This document shows positions 39,631-51,435 of a stretch of 64,000 nt of DNA, one piece after another. The stretch comes from Ganoderma boninense (taxonomy: Eukaryota > Basidiomycota > Agaricomycetes > Polyporales > Polyporaceae). The notes beneath the pieces are model-generated. The model worked only from the letters and a program-made list of their open reading frames with translations. It searched no databases and had not been told where the DNA came from. Numbering within the stretch: position 1 is the first letter of the stretch; the number at the start of each line of letters is the position of its first letter. The translations under genes and the position numbers were made by a program. The stretch spans positions 868,001-932,000 of the forward strand of contig CM035311.1 of the NCBI GenBank assembly GCA_002900995.3, given 5' to 3'.

Positions 39631-41321
39631 TTACTGAGAGTACACGCTTATCGAGTCGACGCTGACGTGTTTGAACGAGCGGAGGGTGTCCGAAGTTTCC
39701 AGAGTGAATACCGCGCGACCGAAGACGATCGTCTCCGTCTGGTGCGCCGCCAAGGTCGAGTCCAGATGCAAAGCCTCGCGGTTCGCGGATTGAAGGTCGA
39801 GAAGGAAGCGGGATACCAGTATCCCAGTGATCCTTGAACCCCGCGAGTCAGGAAGGGAAACGGTAAGCGATCCAAGCATGCAAACAAGCGGTGAGAGCTT
39901 GAAGAGACTCACGGATGGACGAATTGGAGAACGAAGCTGGCATGCTGGAACGCAACCTCGGACAACTGTAAAACGTCGGCGTCAGGACTGAATATTGAGG
40001 GATGGCGGGGGCTGTAGTGCTTACGGAAAGCACTGTCAATGTAATATGCAGGGAGTTTAACAGCAGTAAAGCACTAGAGGGGATGAAGAGGTTAGTGTCT
40101 GCCCCTACAAGACCGTCCTCGGAAACACTGGTGATCCGCTCACAGGAAATACAGTGCACCTATGTCAAGTTTACATAGTGAGCATGTCGAAAACACTCCC
40201 AATTGACACAGCTCTGTACTCACCGTCTCGTAGTAACACAGCCCCGAACGTCGCTGGCGCGTCCTCTTCAGTAGCGAGGATTCCCTTCCGGATCGTTCGT
40301 GACACTGTAACCCACGTTGCGACGATGAGGAGTAGGTCTGCAACGATCAGGCAAGACCGAGAGATAATCGTCACTGGAAAAGTAATGTCTATGAGGAAAA
40401 ATTGAGTCGTTGCTTGCAATAGATGGTACACACATCTACACGAAGAAGTCAGTTCTCGTGACCGATGTATGTCGGAGTAAGAGTGCCTACCTTTGGCTAA
40501 GCCCCGGGTCTATGGGATCGACGACGACACACCCGAACATCGGATCGTTTTCTCCGTTCAGGCCGAAAACGAAGTGCGTCTGTTTTGGAGCGATCCCTTG
40601 AGCGGGTGTGCATATAATTGATTGGACAGTGGGGTCTCACAATAGCTGCTCCCACCGGCGTAAGGGAGAGAAGCAATATCAAAACAGTGAAGGGCCGGTT
40701 TCTGGAGCTGAGAGCAAATGCCCGCTTTGCCGCGAATACTAGAATACTGTAAATGTGAGCCCAGCTTTTGGAAGGAAGGGGTTGCTTACCGGCCCAAGGA
40801 ATGTATTGAAGCATCGCAAATACGTTTGTCGCAATGACCATAGGTGCACAGCTTTTAGTAGAAGGTTAGGCGTATTTGAACCTACGACTAAGACTCGAGA
40901 AGCGACGTGCCTCTGTTATCTCTCATCAGTGAGTAAAGAGGCAGGGAATGAGATCATGACGTACTTCGGGAGGCACTGCAACGAATATTCCGGACACGTC
41001 GAGGAGTAAGGTGACCAACACGATATACCGGTTGAGGAAGAAGATCACAGCCGCTCCGGTCAGCTTAGGTTTCCAGAACAGGTCCACCTCTTGGGTGAAC
41101 GTGAGAAAGTGGTCGAAAATGAGGAAGGCTGCCCTGGAAGTCAGCAAACGCCTATTCAGCACCGTGATTCGAGTTAATTCACTCAAAGCAGAAATTGCGG
41201 TTGTGTCGGCAGTCCGGCTGCAAAGAGGGAGCAGATGAGCATCTTAGTATTCATCATGGGAGAAACGGAGTCGAGATGCTTACATGCTACCCAACACGGA
41301 AATAACCATGGCTGTATCCAT
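39631..41321 (-). CDS. DUF6533-domain membrane protein, paralogue 5
   Basis: The ATG at 41321-41319 opens the exon MDTAMVISVLGSM, ending at a GT donor, parallel to paralogue 2. The signature exon has FLTFTQEVDLFWKPKLTG and AAVIFFLNRYIVLVTLLLD. An exon near 40370 reads SRSCLIVADLLLIVATWVTV. The last exon has VSRFLLDLQSANREALHLDS and continues to a stop at 39631. The reading frames look intact, although several internal splice sites were not fixed. Among the copies in this window paralogue 2 is its closest relative. Predicted integral membrane protein of unknown role. Confidence 0.65.
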
Positions 41322-42077
41322 GCCGAATATACCGCCACCCCCACTCGTCTCCGTCTGGCGGGCGAGGAGTAAGCGGAGAAGGGGAGGGACAACAACAGCT
41401 TACGTCCTTGATCACGGACCGTCTTATATGGCCCTGCATCTAGGACAGTGTTCCAGGATCACTTCCCGCAGAACGAATTCATCTCAGTGGCAGAGAATGG
41501 GGAAAGCATAGCAACCGAGAAGCTCGGGCGCGGCGGCGACTGCATACCGTAATGGACCCAGTCGCATGTCTCACGAGTTATAGCAGGATGACTCCAGAAG
41601 GCGATTGAGTTTGACCGCCCATAGAAACAAGCAAACCGCAGTCCATGCGCAGTGAATTTCGTTCCCCGAGGTGACGTCAAGGCAGACGGCGGATAGGTGA
41701 ATCCTGTATATTTAGAGAGGCCAAATCGTGAGCCAACGATGAGGGCTGAACTGAAAAATGAATTACATGCTTCCGAGTCTGGAGGTCGAAGACTACACAC
41801 TGGCTTGTGGGAAAGCAGGTTATTCGATGGACAGGATTCGAAGTGCAACTTGAAGAACACATTTGATTGGCGAAATGTCGGGTTGAAGTGTACTGGTGCT
41901 CTCCGCCATGGTGTAGACATCGAAGGAAAGCTCTGGCAAGCCTGGGGAAATCGTCACTGGCCCTTCCAGTACGTTCGAATAGTTGAGCTTCAGTCGGTGT
42001 CTATATCAGTCTAGTGCTCATCCCAGCCCCCACCACAAATACAAGGCGGAGCGATGAAAGCTCGTCAGAAGACGAGG
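41322..42077. other. Intergenic, no feature assigned
   Basis: Overlapping open frames occur on both strands (a 153-codon minus frame at 41459-41920 and a 105-codon plus frame at 41697-42014). Neither shows family motifs or convincing splice context. Confidence 0.4.
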
Positions 42078-43812
42078 TCAAGGAATCCCTGCGAGGTCTG
42101 AGCCCGTCTCGCTCGACTTCGCTTCCCCTTTCTCAACCTCCAAATCACAGGATAGCGCAAACGAGCCCTCGCTGTGATCCGTATCGTCTGTGTCTTCGAA
42201 AGAGCTCGAGCCTGGGAGGATCGACGACCCAAGCGATCCGATCACTCGATCGAAAATAAGGCTTCCTGCAGGAAAGCTTTGTGATGACATCTCCTGCGAA
42301 AGGTCCTGGGAGTCCAGCCTCAAGGTCTTCCGGTTTGCTGCTTGAAGGTCTAAGAGGAACCTTGAGACAAGGACCGCCGTGACGCTAACGTCATTCTTTA
42401 GCACCGCCTCTTTGCAGGTTAGGTTTGACGGCACTTACGGCTCAGTGAACATCGTCATGTAGCTGACGTTTTCGAACGCCAGATCGATCTGAGGGACATG
42501 AGTCAAGGTGTTTCGCCAGAAGGGGGTAGAGGGGCGCATACAGCCATGAGGGTGAACATCAAGTGCAGAGCGTTGAGGACGAGGAGCGAGCTGTGTCGTA
42601 TACCCTCAGTCATGAATTCGGAAAGATAGTCATACACCGTTCACACACCCGAAGTAAATGGTTCCTGAACACAAAAAGGGGGCTGTTCAGCACGCTGAGG
42701 ACTCAGGAGGAACAGGTATACTAACCATTGCGCAGCAAAATTCCAGCGAAGGTGGGTGTACTGCCACCCCCCGCGTTGTAATGCTTTCGGGGCATCGTGT
42801 ACCATGTAACCCCAAGGACAAGCGCGTCGGATGTTATGAGGCATGTTCGGGAGACGATCGTGACTGCATTAAAACTCGGTGAGATGGTCCCGTATCTTCG
42901 TGAAAATCTCCAAAACGCACGCCTGGGGAGACAGCTAAATCAGTCAACGGAAGGCTGAGCGACGAACAGAGAACTGACTTTTTCGACAAGCCCGGAGGCA
43001 GGTTGATCCCTGTTGAGCAACCAAAGATGGGATCATTTAATCCTGTCAACCCGAAGCCGTATTGCACCTGGTGACGACCGATTGAGACATCTAGGCCTAG
43101 AAACGAGGAGTATGTGCGCAGGCGGGGACATACAAGGTTGACACCAAAGGAAACCGTAGCCAGAAAGAGGGTAAGGACGGCTAGCGGGAGGTGCCTGGAC
43201 AGCGCATAAGCACGCAATGCCGAGAAAGCTTGTCCATGCATGAGCCATGTGATGCCAACGACGTAGTCATAAGATGACTTACTGGCCCAGGGGATGTACT
43301 GAAGGAAGCCGAAGGTAGCATTGGCCAGAGCGAACATCGCACAGCTAGTCTCACAGGGTTTCAGTGACGGTCCAAATAGTTGAATCCTCAGAGTGGTTGC
43401 TTGCCTCTGCCTTCGTCGTCAGTACGGGGATTTTGAAGAGGAAAAATCGGACCGAACCTTGTCGGACATTCTTGCAAAGCCTATCAAAGCCATCGCGTTG
43501 GTGACGAGAGGGATGACAATGTTCGTAAGGTAAAGAATAGATGCCCCGGTAATCTTTGACGTCGCGAATAGGTTGACACCATCGCCGATGCAAATAATAT
43601 ACTCATATATGAGGAAGACTGGAGATAAGAGGTTGTAAGAGGCTGCGCGACATGGTAGAGGGGTACGTGCACTCACAGGATCCCCCAATCCCGCAACAAT
43701 TTCCGATGAAGCTATTGACGGAGTCACGCATCATAAGGCGTGTACCACGACCTGGGATGACTCACATGCTCCTGTAGAGCGCCACGAGTTCAGCGCCGTC
43801 TTGAGAAGACAT
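42078..43812 (-). CDS. DUF6533-domain membrane protein, paralogue 6
   Basis: The ATG at 43812-43810 starts MSSQDGAELVALYRSM, like the split gene. The next exon has a weaker version of the signature (EYIICIGDGVNLFATSKITG, ASILYLTNIVIPLV). Following exons carry FGFLQYIPWA, AFSALRAYALSRHLPLAVLT and IVSRTCLITSDALVLGVTW. The last exon has VSRFLLDLQAANRKTLRLDS and an acidic C-terminus ending at 42078. The gene looks intact. The less conserved signature suggests it is an older duplicate. Confidence 0.65.
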
Positions 43813-44595
43813 GGTTGGACCTAGGACCTTCTTGTAGTTTCAACTGTAGGAACACGCATATCGACATCGAGTCTTATAGGCTGCACGATACGCTTCAGGA
43901 CCCGAGTGTGAGTTACGTGTGCCCCGTCCATGTCGCAACTGAAGGGCTTCGGACGCAGGATCGACAAGGGGGTTCGAAAGACTTGCGGACGTTGTACCGC
44001 TTCTTTTTCCTTCTCGGTTGCGTGATCAACGCTTCGGAACGAAACTCAGCAAGTTGCTCCATTCTCGGGGAGAGACGATCAGGCCCTCACCGAATGGGGT
44101 CTCTGGCTCGCTGCTACACATACATGCCCAAGGGGTCCAAACCTCCGCTCTGCGGGCACGGGAAAAGTTTGGTCGACGTCTGCGTCCAGCCTCCAGGCCC
44201 GTCATCCGGTTGCAGTCTCGGAGCATCATGTATCTATCTCCTAGATGCAAGCGAGGGGATTGTGCCTGCCCAACATAGGAATGAAAGGTTATAAACATCA
44301 CGAAGCAGAGAGGGTTGAGCATGGGATAGCATTGTGACTGAGGCTGGTGGGCGTCGGGAAACAACATGGTCTCCTGCAGACTCCTGGGCAAGCCAGCCTG
44401 AAGCGCCCGCATGGGTGTTAAATACATTGTGCATATAGGGAGCAAAATTGGATTAGTGTCCGGATTATGGTGGGAAGGAGACAATGCGATCTACTGGACA
44501 TGACTATAAAAGCACAGATGATGGACGATGGGATACTACATGACGATGTGCGTGATTCGTGAACAAGACGGACTCAAAAACAATTGAAAAATTCT
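43813..44595. other. Intergenic, boundary between the DUF6533 array and the housekeeping block
   Basis: Frames of about 150 codons on each strand overlap one another and lack recognisable motifs. No RNA gene was seen. It contains the 3' flank of the HECT ligase gene. Confidence 0.4.
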
Positions 44596-47500
44596 TCATG
44601 ACAAGTGGAAGCTGCCCACGCCCTCCCGCATCGCGACCACGAGCTTCTCGCCCATTACCTTCTTCGACGAGTACTCGGGCAGCTTGAGATAGTTGACGCA
44701 CGTCATCACACTCGGGAGGTAGTCGTCCGCGGTCAGCGGGGCTTCGTGCGGCTTGCGGACCACGGTGAGAGGAGGGTTCAGGCCCTTGAAGCCTGGAAGA
44801 AACCGTCAACAAAACCGGTTACACTGGATGGAATGACAGGTACGTACCGCCGATAGGCAGCTTGGGACTTCCTGTGATAAACTGGAGATAGCTCCGGCGT
44901 GTCGGTCCATCATAGTCAGCCATGGTCTCGATGAGGTCGCGGATTGCCCGGCTCTCCACGTTGAAGCCATGGTCGGCCTTCAATGCTTCGCTCAGAGCTA
45001 CAAGCGACGATAGGTCAAATTCAAAACACAAAGATACGAAGGGAAGGAAGAACACATACTTTCGATGCTCCAGTCCTCGTCTGCGTTGCCGAACAGCATC
45101 GCGAGCTCATCCGCCGTGAAAGCCTGGAGGTCGCAGATAGGGAAAACCTTGGAAAAGCCCTCGCGGAACGCCTGGGCCTGAGCTTGCGCACCCTTGCCGA
45201 TGATAGCGTCGATGACCTCGTGTATATATTCGTCGACATTGTCCGCTGTCACAGCGATGTCGCGTCCGCCCGGCTTGAGGGCCGTAAGCCACCGGCCAAT
45301 ACAGCGGCCATACAAAAACATACCTTCAGCTCGATATCGTACCCAGGAACAGTGAAGTCAAGACCGAGATCGTCGACGCTGATGTCCTCTGCATCTTCGA
45401 GCGCCGCCAGTTTACGACGGAGCTTCTCGTTCTGGATAGCTACACCTTGAACCTTCGACAGCGATGCGGCAAGCTCGGGGTCGACGCGCTGCGACAGGAG
45501 CTTGGATTGGCATCATGTTCCTGCCAACGCACAGTGAAACATACCTTGAGCGACTCAATCGTGAGCGGGATATCTTCTCCGAGGGCCAACTTCAGGAAGA
45601 TCTTGTTGAAAGATAGGTCGATGATACGGGAGTCGAGCATAGCCTTGGCCACGAACTGGCCAATGACCCTGATGATGTGGGTCCGTTTTCTGGCGAAGCA
45701 TCAGCGAGCTGTCTCCGAGTACACGTACCGAACGCTTACTGGACACCGTCTTTCGCAATATCATCGGGGCCAATTGGGGCTGGGAACAGACCGAGAGGAT
45801 GGTGCACATGAGCGCCAGGGATAGACGAATCCGCGTCTCGCCAGAGCTTGAGATCCCTCCGTGCGAACTCTTTCGACACCAGAGAGTAGAACTCGAGCGT
45901 CGGACCGAGACCAGTACCGACTTCCTCGAAGTACTCGACCTCTAGGATAGATGACGAGGAGCCATACAGCTCGAAGACCTTGACAGCCGACTCGAGAATG
46001 TGCTTGCGCGAGATCCTGACCTTCTGCCGCTGCAGACGACCTAGGAAGCCAACGCCGTCATCCCGCCGCGAGCTATCCTGCCCCCGAGCTTGCTGCTGCG
46101 ACTGCCACTTGAGGATGAGACGGGCGTATCCAAATGATGTTGATTGGAGGAAGTTGTAGCGAGTGGCGAACGGGAAGAGGAAGGGGAAGTGTTGAGGGAG
46201 ATCAAGTGCCCAGTCCGGGAGACAGGAGCTAGGCAATTTGGTTAGTACGGGCGAAAGCATAGCTTCATAGAACGCGCTGGTCTTTACCTGGCAACAATCA
46301 TTGGCTCCTCCAGCTGCCTCGTCAATTTCGCGGTCAATTTGTTGTTGACAAACGCCGAGGGCGCAAGGATACGCTTCGTGGTTACGGCAGCGGCACGCTC
46401 GCTTTCCTGTGAGTTAAGCTTCTGCAAGACACGGAGAACACGCAAGATCTTGGCATGAGGCGCGTCCTCAGGAAGGGACGACAAGGAGGGAGCGGGAGAC
46501 CGGCTTCGTGACCCGGTGTCATCCCCACGCGCTGCAAGCGTTCGATTAAGAACGGCATCCAAGTAGAGCAAACGCCAGCACCTACCATCAGCTGAAGGAA
46601 GAGGACCAGAAACTTTCTTGAACTTGATGCTATATACACCTTGCCAGATCATGCTAGGCACGAAGGGAGAACCGGACGCCTTGTGCTTGCGCATTTCGTG
46701 CTGGTGAATTGCGCCATAGATGGTGAGATCGAGGGGCAACTTGTGATCGTCCATGAAGAACTCGAGATGCCAGTCGCTGGGTTTGGCCTTGAGGGCAGCG
46801 GCGTACGACGTTTTTGGCGTGGAAGTGCGAGGGGTCGCGGAAGTCGATGGACCCCTCCCAGGTGTGGGTACATGAGTACCGTCCGGTGTTTGAGCCTCAA
46901 CCTTGTGATCTACAGACCATTCAGCATTGGGAAAATAAAATAACATCAGTAGTGCATACCGTCACCAACAGAAACATTAATGGTCTTGTCCGCAATGGAG
47001 TTATCCGGGTCGTCGTCTTCCTCGATGACCTGAAGATGTGATCAGACGGACGAGCGCACAATATAAACGAGAACGTACTTCAGCATCAACATCCACTTCC
47101 TCGTCCGTGAAGTCAGCGGTGAATTCATCATCGTTGACAACAGTATCGCTGGGAGCTGGCTCAACAGCGGAAGCGATCGATTCGCCCTCGGCGACGTCAG
47201 ACGGGGCGGGTTCAACACTAGCAGAAGCCGAACCAGTTGGCGTATCGGCACCAGTATCGCCAGAATTCGACGCCTTCTTTGCACTGAGGCGAAGACTGCG
47301 ACGTCTGCTTACACCGGCAGTGCTCGCTGACGATGACGCTTCAGCAGCGACGGGCTTGGACGGATCCGGAAGCCCGAACCGGGCCGAAGGAGGCGCCAGA
47401 CCAGACGCAGCGAGAGCGGCGAGCATCCCAGATAGTCTCGAGCTGCTGGACAACAGGCCGGAGACACGAGGACGAAGGTAGTCGTGCAGCGCCTGGAACG

Positions 47501-50500
47501 TTGCGATAGCGTGAATGGAGACGACGATGTTGCTGAGGTTGCGTGGAATGTCAGAATCCTCGGATGCCACCAGACGAAGGCGAAGTTGACGAGCAAGAAG
47601 CGACGGCGAGCTGCGCTTCGAGTCTACAAACATCCGGGTTAGTGAAAGGAAGTGGCGACGCAACAAGAGTACTCACCATCTGCGCTCTGGGCGATGCTGA
47701 CCACCTCGAATGATTCCATCCTCGTCAAACTTTCTTGCAGCTTCTTCACGAATACTGCGAACGGTGTCTGACCATTGCCACCCTTTGTCTTTCTCGAAGT
47801 GAAGGCAGCGAAGAACAGCTCCTGGCGACGGCTCAAAGAGACTGTAGGCGCGCTTAGTGTCAGCAACACAGCTTGCTCGGAACGATCAACGGACATACCA
47901 GAACGCTCATTTTCTCCGAAGAACTCCAACAAGCCGTCGATGACCCCGCTTTGCAGAAGCTCAAAGCTTGACACAGACGTATGCTGAGAGCCAAAGAGCG
48001 CAGCCAGCTCTCCAAGCGCAGCAGAAAGGTCCTTCTCCGAGGCCGCAACATCAGTGATACGCTCAACGAGCTTGCGAAGGCTTGCGAAGATGTCATCGGA
48101 GCCTGCGGAATCATCGGTTCCAAGGTGCTTGAACCGAATGACGCGCGAGCGGAGGGTGATCGCGTCATCAGGCTCAATGGTTAACGAGGAGAGTTTCTTG
48201 TATCCAGGTCCAGGGACAGAGGTGATGACGGCAATGGGGACGGGGACAGAGGTGGGGATTCCGGTGTCCCCAGGAGAGGGCGCCTCAGAAATATCCTTGT
48301 CGGTATTTTTGTCCTTGTCCTTCGACTTTGATGATGTCACAGTCCGCGAGGCGAGGGCATCAATTTCGTGGAAGACACCCTCGCGGCGGAAGACAGGTTT
48401 ATATTCCGTCGGCACCTTGGCGAGCAACAACTCGACGAGCTGAAGCGCCCCAATCACAAGGGTCGGGTGGTCCTTAGACGAAAGAATAGATGATGCGAAG
48501 CTGGCGACAGGCACGAACTACCATTGGCAATTAGCAAACACTCGCGGACACAAGAACGCGGCCTCGTACCGTGAAGACTTGCTTCAACTCTTGCCCATCC
48601 AAGAAGCTGACCGCTTTCAGCAAACCTGTAAGCGTCTTCATGCGAACAGGGGTGATCACGCTTGCAGCGTAGACATCGACGAGGATGGGCACCATGAGGT
48701 GTAGGAAGCGTCCGACTACCTCAGGCTTCGTTCGGAGGAGCTCGGTGCGATCGACTGTCGCAGGCTCCTTCTGAAGCTGCGGCAACGCTTCGTCTGCCTC
48801 CTGAGCGGACTGTGGGTCAACCGACATGGCTTCCGAGGCCTGGGCATCTTCTGTGGGTGCAACAGTCAAAGCACTAGACGTGGCAGCCCGAGATGTCGAC
48901 CCAGAAGCAGCTTGGGCAGCGGCCGCTTGACGCGCTGCGGCACGGTCTGCCTTCGCCTTCGCTTTGATCATCTTGTTGAGTGCCTTCTCCGTGTACGTCT
49001 TGTGGTCGAACACGCCGTCTGCAATAATCACGGTGAGCGTGCAACACAGAAGGGTGATTGAGGACTAACCTTTGGGCAGCGGGGGCATCAACTCCGAAAC
49101 CAGACTCAGCGCTTCCTCCACCTGGTCCTTGGGACGATGGGCGAGGTTCTCCATCACAGTCATGTCGGCGAGGCCGCCACCAAGACCTTGTCCACCAGCC
49201 GCATCACCTTGTTCATTACCGCCGTCCGACGCAGGTGGCAGGACACCGGTCAGGATTTGATACAGTGTGTCGACGATACCAGCCTCCAACAACACTACCG
49301 TCACCTTGGGGCTAACGCGGGCAGAAGTTGCCAGAGCTCGAAGGAGCAGAGTGAACGTGCTGGACGCGATGAGCGGCGAGCCGCCCGCGGGGAGTAGGAG
49401 CATGTTGATGGCGCGGATGAGGTCGATGTCCACGAGGGCTTCGAGGTTCTCGGGGGAAGAGCGGTAGTAGGAATCAATGATGCGGATAACGCAAAGACAA
49501 GCGAATTCGACGAGACGTTGGTCGGAGTATCCCAGGCAATTGCGAATTATGGGCCAGACGCCGCGGATCATAGGGAAGTGTTCTACAGAGACGTTGCGAC
49601 AGCAATTTGAGGCAGCTTGGAGAGCCGTCCTCTGAACAGCGATAGAGAAAAAGTCGAGGTAGTTCAGCAGGGCAGCTAGGCCGCCTTCTCGCACGATGGA
49701 GCTAGGGAACTCTTCTGAAATCTTCTCCAAAGTCTATGGTACAAATGAGCATGCATCTGGGTAGTGGATAGAAATGCGGAGAACATACACTCAAGGTCTG
49801 TTCTGCCAAATCGATATAGGAAATTTCGATCAATTTGCTGCAAAGAACGGGGATCGCGCCGTGGTAAACGACAGTGTGCGCGACCCCGGGCAGGGCTTCC
49901 ATCAAGTTCGCAAGACATCGGCATGCAAGAACCTGAGCCTCCAAGTTCTCGTCACCTTGGTACGCACCACCGCCCGCGCTCATCGCCAAAGCTGCCGCAA
50001 GAGCAGCGTCCTCATCCTGCTCAGCCCCATCATCATCGTCATCCTCGCCCTCGTCATTCCCTGTACCGCCCAGGATCTTGACAAGCTCCCGAATAAACGC
50101 TTCCACCTGGAAGGAGCCGGCAAGGGTGTCCTCGGTGCTGATACTCAACAACTCACTCAGCTCTTGCAGCGTCACCAACCGAGTCGTAGGATCTGCGGTC
50201 GGCTTGATATTGTTGAGCATGGTCTTCAGCCTGCCGGAAATCCCCATCATATAGGATCCGAGTTGTCGATAGTCGCCGAAGATGGACATGGCGGATGGCT
50301 CGTTCCCGAGAGCGCCCAAGGTGCTTGCGAGGTCCCGGTCGGCTTCGTCGTCGTCGCCATCATCGTCACCACCGCCACCATCGTCCACGACTTCTTCGTG
50401 GTCGTCACCATCATCGGGTCTCTCGTCATGGGGCTCACCGTTGTCACGAATGCACTCGGCGTCGACCATGTCGATGTCCTCGTCCACGATGCGGGATGAG

Positions 50501-51155
50501 CCAGCTGCAGCCATCATAGCCTTGCTCTTCGCGTTAGTCTTGCCCTTGCTGGAAGCGGTTCTAACAGTGGGGGGTGGGGTTCGTCAGGGGACGGAAGGAG
50601 CATATATGCGGCGGTTACGTACCTGGTCTTCCTGGTCATGTCAGATGGTCCCTGATGGTCTCCTCTGGGTCTGAGTGAATAGGCACTGGTTGCACGGCGT
50701 GGTTTCTTCGCAGCTGAGGATGTTGCGGCGGTTCCGTCGTCGTCGGAGTGGTCTTCGGGCGCTGCGCGTTTCTTTCCCTTGGCGTCTTTGGTCGGTTCGT
50801 TGATTGTGAGTGCGGAGGGTGCTGGGAGGGTCACTCGGCGTGTGCTGCAGGAGGAAATAAGCTTCAAAGATGGAATATCAAGTCACCAGACGCACCGTTT
50901 AGTCGCTCTGGTTTCGTCAGCTACTTCCCGCCCCTTGCCTTTGTTGTCGCGGATACGCTTCGAGGAGGAGGATGAAGAGGCCTGCGATGGGTCTTGTTGA
51001 GTGCGTTGGTTCTGCTTCTCCTTCTGCTTAGCTGCCTTGACTCGTGCGCTAGAGCGCAGAACCTTGGGCTCGGAGGATCCTGGCTGAGATGGCTCGTCGG
51101 TGTGCGCGGGGTAGGGACTGCTGCTATTAGCTGCTTGGGGCTGGGTAGAGTCCAT
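44596..51155 (-). CDS. ufd4: HECT-type E3 ubiquitin ligase, UFD4/TRIP12 family
   Basis: Predicted ubiquitin ligase of the ubiquitin-fusion-degradation and N-degron pathways. The start ATG at 51155 gives [20 protein letters not shown], a Ser/Lys-rich basic N-terminus. Then comes an acidic stretch, an armadillo-like helical region (about 50300-47700; [36 protein letters not shown]), basic [11 protein letters not shown], and the family-specific block [15 protein letters not shown] near 46710. The HECT domain occupies about 46000-44596. It includes [40 protein letters not shown] and, near the end, [18 protein letters not shown]. The Cys of that motif (codon 44698-44700) is the thioester-forming residue. 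About fifteen short introns are implied and the product is roughly 1,900 aa. No disruption was seen. The C-terminal ends of HECT ligases are conserved, which supports the stop at 44596. Confidence 0.9.
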
Positions 51156-51435
51156 TTAGTAGATGCAGCGAGCCATCGATCCCCTCGAGTAGGTTATCGA
51201 ACAGAGCGAGGTCAGGAACGTCGTCGACGGCAAGCAACTCTTGTTGCCACTTTTCCGCACTCATCCCTCTTTTCGGCGCCGCTCCAATTACTCAGCGGCT
51301 TACCCCGGCGTTATCCCGATTATTAAACCTTCCTTTCAAGGTTTACTTGGCCTTCTTTGTCCTCTTTAATCCGAACAAACACCCCATTACAAACGGTCGT
51401 ACAATGGCTATGGTGAGTACAGTCCGCAACCATCC
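51156..51435. other. Intergenic between TFIP11 homologue and HECT ligase
   Basis: This 280-bp gap between two minus-strand genes presumably holds the HECT gene promoter and the 3' end of the TFIP11 homologue. No motif was singled out. Confidence 0.5.

Noticed and set aside
41459..41920. 153-codon minus-strand frame between two DUF6533 genes
   Set aside because: No family motif, hydrophobic pattern or splice context, and the opposite strand is open as well.
49702..50517. Plus-strand frames of 240 and 130 codons opposite the HECT ligase
   Set aside because: Mirror images of the acidic repeat-rich coding sequence of the minus-strand gene.
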